Part shown: positions 15,127 to 16,770 of the stretch, in pieces | Layout: each line of letters starts with the position of its first letter | Numbering within the stretch: position 1 is the first letter of the stretch | Source of the DNA: a bacterium | GTDB taxonomy: Bacteria; Planctomycetota; UBA11346 | DNA: 16,770 bases | Direction: 5' to 3' | NCBI GenBank assembly: GCA_020049615.1 | Contig: JAIFKN010000083.1 | Location: 1-16,770 of the forward strand | Notes under the pieces: model-generated | What the model was told of the DNA's origin: nothing | The model's input: the letters and a program-made list of their open reading frames with translations, nothing else | The model's database searches: none | Program-made: the position numbers and the translations under genes

Positions 15127-15923
15127 GGTACAAAGACGGTGTCGCCGGCCCGGAGCGCGGGATCCTCGGCGCCCTTGGTTCCGTCGAGAACAGCGCGCAC
15201 ATCAATGGACTGCGGGTCCTGTCCCTTGCGTATCAGTTGGACGTGATTCTCACGGGCGTACCGACCAAATCCTCCCGCAAGCGAGATCGCCTTGCTGATG
15301 GTAAGGGCTTCGCGGGTCGGCAAGGGAACGGCGCGCGGGTATTGCACTTGGCCGAGCACGAAGATGCGATCGGCGCGAGGGGCGACCACGACATCGCCAT
15401 GGGCCAGTTCGACATCCTGCTGGGGAATTTCGCTGGCTGGCAAGGCTAGTGCGATCTTCCTACCCGGGACAGCGGGATCATCGCGGACGACCATCGCGGC
15501 TCCACGGTCTGCGTCCTCATCGAACCCACCAGCAGCGCCGATCGCCTGCATCGCACCGCTCGGGCGAAGGGGATCGAGTTTGACCGGCCCCGGGGTCTTC
15601 ACCGCGCCGACAACCCAGGCCATGCGCGGCCCGTAATCTCGTACCTGCACGGTTACGGACGGATTGCGTATGAAACCATCTGCCAGACGGCGGGTAACCT
15701 CCTCCGCGAGCGCTTCGGCCGTCCTTCCAGCAACCTGGGGAAGCATGCCGATCAAGGGGAAGGATATCTCGCCCCCTGCTGGAACCCGCGCTTCGACCGT
15801 GAGATCAGGGTGTCCGAATACCTCGATGTGCAGGAGGTCGCCCGCGAACAGTTTATAACTCCCTGGCTCCCCACACCACATGGAGGTGACCAGAAGCAGA
15901 AGAAGCGCGTGGCGGATTACCAT
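15111..15923 (-). CDS. OPX/Wza-like polysaccharide export protein
   Basis: A 270-aa exported periplasmic protein. Signal peptide MVIRHALLLLLVTSMWCG (no proper lipobox: SMWC), then the polysaccharide-export domain (about 23-96: YKLFAGDLLHIEVFGHPDL, FPLIGMLPQVAGRT, NPSVTVQV), and two SLBB-like domains beginning WVVGAVKTPGPVKL (103-116) and FVLGQVQYPRAVPL (188-201), each followed by an AIxxAGGF element. It ends right after the second SLBB at FVPESRF. E. coli Wza is about 100 residues longer and has a C-terminal amphipathic helix forming the outer-membrane pore; that helix is absent here. The ATG at 15923 overlaps the adaptor stop by seven bases (ATGGTAA). The next gene is the beta-barrel. Confidence 0.92.
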   Translation of the reverse strand: MVIRHALLLLLVTSMWCGEPGSYKLFAGDLLHIEVFGHPDLTVEARVPAGGEISFPLIGMLPQVAGRTAEALAEEVTRRLADGFIRNPSVTVQVRDYGPRMAWVVGAVKTPGPVKLDPLRPSGAMQAIGAAGGFDEDADRGAAMVVRDDPAVPGRKIALALPASEIPQQDVELAHGDVVVAPRADRIFVLGQVQYPRAVPLPTREALTISKAISLAGGFGRYARENHVQLIRKGQDPQSIDVRAVLDGTKGAEDPALRAGDTVFVPESRF

Positions 15924-16693
15924 GGAATGGTCTGGCGGAGCGCGAACAGGAGGTCGTTGACGCCCGAGGTTGGCCCTACGAGGCTGACCTTGCAGCCCTG
16001 GGCGAGTTGCAATGGTGACATCGACGGGTCAGGGACGATGACGATTCGTCGCGGCGGCGAGTTTGCTCCCGACCAGGGGCCCGGCTGGCCAGCGTTCAGC
16101 ACGGCCTGAACCGACCCCCCCATAAAGCGACGCTCACCGAGCAGTTCAATACGTACCCGGTCGCCGACGGAGGCAGACCTGTCATTCGGCAGAGCAGCAA
16201 CCACGCGCGCCGTCTGCGGCATGGCGAGCAAGGCGACAGGCTCCCCAGTGGCCAGTCTATTGCCGGGCGAGGCAAACAGGCGGATGACAACTCCGTCGAT
16301 GGGGCACGTGACGCTTTGCTTGCCAATGCCCACCAGGGTTTGCCCAGTGCGCACAGACTCGCCAACGCGAACCGGGACGGCATCGACCAGCCCTCCATCT
16401 GTGGCTGGAACCTGCACCTCTTCAGCCCACACGGCGGCCTCGACTAGCACAGGGTAAAGCCTTGGCAACTGAAGCAGCAGTAGGGAGACACAGATCGCTA
16501 CGGCGGCCAGCACGAAGAGTCGTGCCCGTCGCCGAGGGCGAGTAGCATGGGCATCAAGCGGTGGCGCTGAAATGGGTGGCGAGTGCGGAATCGCCGGTTT
16601 GCCGAACTTCGAGGTGAATCCTGGAGCGGCAGCCTCCGCTCCGCTCCGGCTCCGCGCCGTCAGCGCCCCCGTCTGCGGACCCTGGCTGGCCAC
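15917..16693 (-). CDS. HlyD/Alg44-like membrane adaptor, start unresolved
   Basis: At least 258 aa. A cytoplasmic Pro/Ala/Arg-rich N-terminal region ends in TRPRRRARLF, followed by one membrane segment (about 60-76). Outside are two adjoining lipoyl-like half-motifs (VPATDGGLVDAVPVRVGESV at 95-114 and CPIDGVVIRLFASPGNRLATGE, 130-151, given here by position) and a beta-barrel-like stretch (160-240). No long helical hairpin separates the halves, so it is shorter than HlyD and closer to the periplasmic part of Alg44. No PilZ domain is visible. The GTG at 16693 is the first start in frame, but the frame stays open to the window edge at 16770, so the protein may be longer or a fusion. It is first of the genes visible here and may link a synthase or sugar transferase beyond the edge to the export proteins. 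Confidence 0.78.
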   Translation of the reverse strand: MASQGPQTGALTARSRSGAEAAAPGFTSKFGKPAIPHSPPISAPPLDAHATRPRRRARLFVLAAVAICVSLLLLQLPRLYPVLVEAAVWAEEVQVPATDGGLVDAVPVRVGESVRTGQTLVGIGKQSVTCPIDGVVIRLFASPGNRLATGEPVALLAMPQTARVVAALPNDRSASVGDRVRIELLGERRFMGGSVQAVLNAGQPGPWSGANSPPRRIVIVPDPSMSPLQLAQGCKVSLVGPTSGVNDLLFALRQTIPW

Positions 16694-16770
16694 CGCCGGG
16701 CGCAGGCCGCTGATCTCGTCGCTGCGCGGTACGCCGGATTCGCTCAGCCGCCTGGTCGCCGGACGCGGCG
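16694..16770 (-). other. Window-edge stretch, frame of adaptor gene still open
   Basis: These 77 bases read without a stop in the adaptor frame (minus strand) and give an Arg/Ser/Pro-rich sequence (RRLSESGVPRSDEISGLRPA). The stretch is markedly GC-rich. It is either more of the adaptor's N-terminal region or the end of a neighbouring gene in another frame. No motif is recognised. Confidence 0.4.

Noticed and set aside
15848..15862. TATAAA-like sequence on the minus strand, possible -10 box
   Set aside because: Lies inside the OPX gene, encodes the conserved SYKL before the export domain, and no matching -35 element is convincing.
1..16770. CRISPR array, tRNA/rRNA, insertion sequence, attachment site or riboswitch
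   Set aside because: No direct-repeat/spacer pattern, RNA-gene signature, transposase or terminal inverted repeats seen; almost every base is coding.

Overview
The window is packed with protein-coding genes and holds most of a Wzx/Wzy-type exopolysaccharide (EPS) or capsule locus from a GC-rich Gram-negative bacterium. An outer membrane is implied by an OPX/Wza-like export protein, a beta-barrel protein ending in Phe, and an inner-membrane PCP/Wzc-like protein. I cannot name the genus. The large surface protein with C-terminal modules ending in an 'REDG..VDRI'-type motif, the VanZ-like gene and the frequent GTG starts would fit a Planctomycetota/Verrucomicrobiota-type or deltaproteobacterial-type genome, but this is a weak inference. 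I see no tRNA, rRNA, CRISPR array, transposase or intrinsic terminator.

Layout. Positions 1-2697 (+) carry the 3' part of a large modular surface protein: a LamG-like end, cadherin-like repeats, then two or three carbohydrate-binding-like modules. Everything from the right edge down to 2681 is one leftward (-) gene train, broken once by a (+) VanZ-like gene at 13310-13840. In transcription order the train is: HlyD/Alg44-like membrane adaptor (5' end not resolved), OPX/Wza-like export protein, outer-membrane beta-barrel, Wzc-like PCP/kinase-like protein, Wzx-like flippase, Wzy-like polymerase, two GT4 glycosyltransferases, WcaF-like acetyltransferase, NAD-dependent epimerase, membrane-anchored SGNH hydrolase, and WcaI-like glycosyltransferase. 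Most neighbours overlap by 1-7 bases or lie 2 bases apart, commonly as GTGA or ATGA, so translational coupling is likely.

Inferred working. The three glycosyltransferases, epimerase and acetyltransferase build and decorate an undecaprenyl-linked repeat unit. The flippase turns it over and the polymerase extends it under the PCP protein. The OPX protein, the beta-barrel and perhaps the adaptor take the chain out of the cell. The initiating phosphoglycosyltransferase is absent and may lie beyond 16770. The surface protein converging on the locus, with its sugar-binding-like modules, could be a matrix partner.

The most interesting points are: (1) a short OPX protein with no outer-membrane helix next to a beta-barrel that could be the actual pore; (2) a Wzc-like protein whose Walker A lysine is arginine and which has no tyrosine tail; (3) a probable CTG start for the beta-barrel gene; (4) the VanZ gene placed antisense inside the export module.
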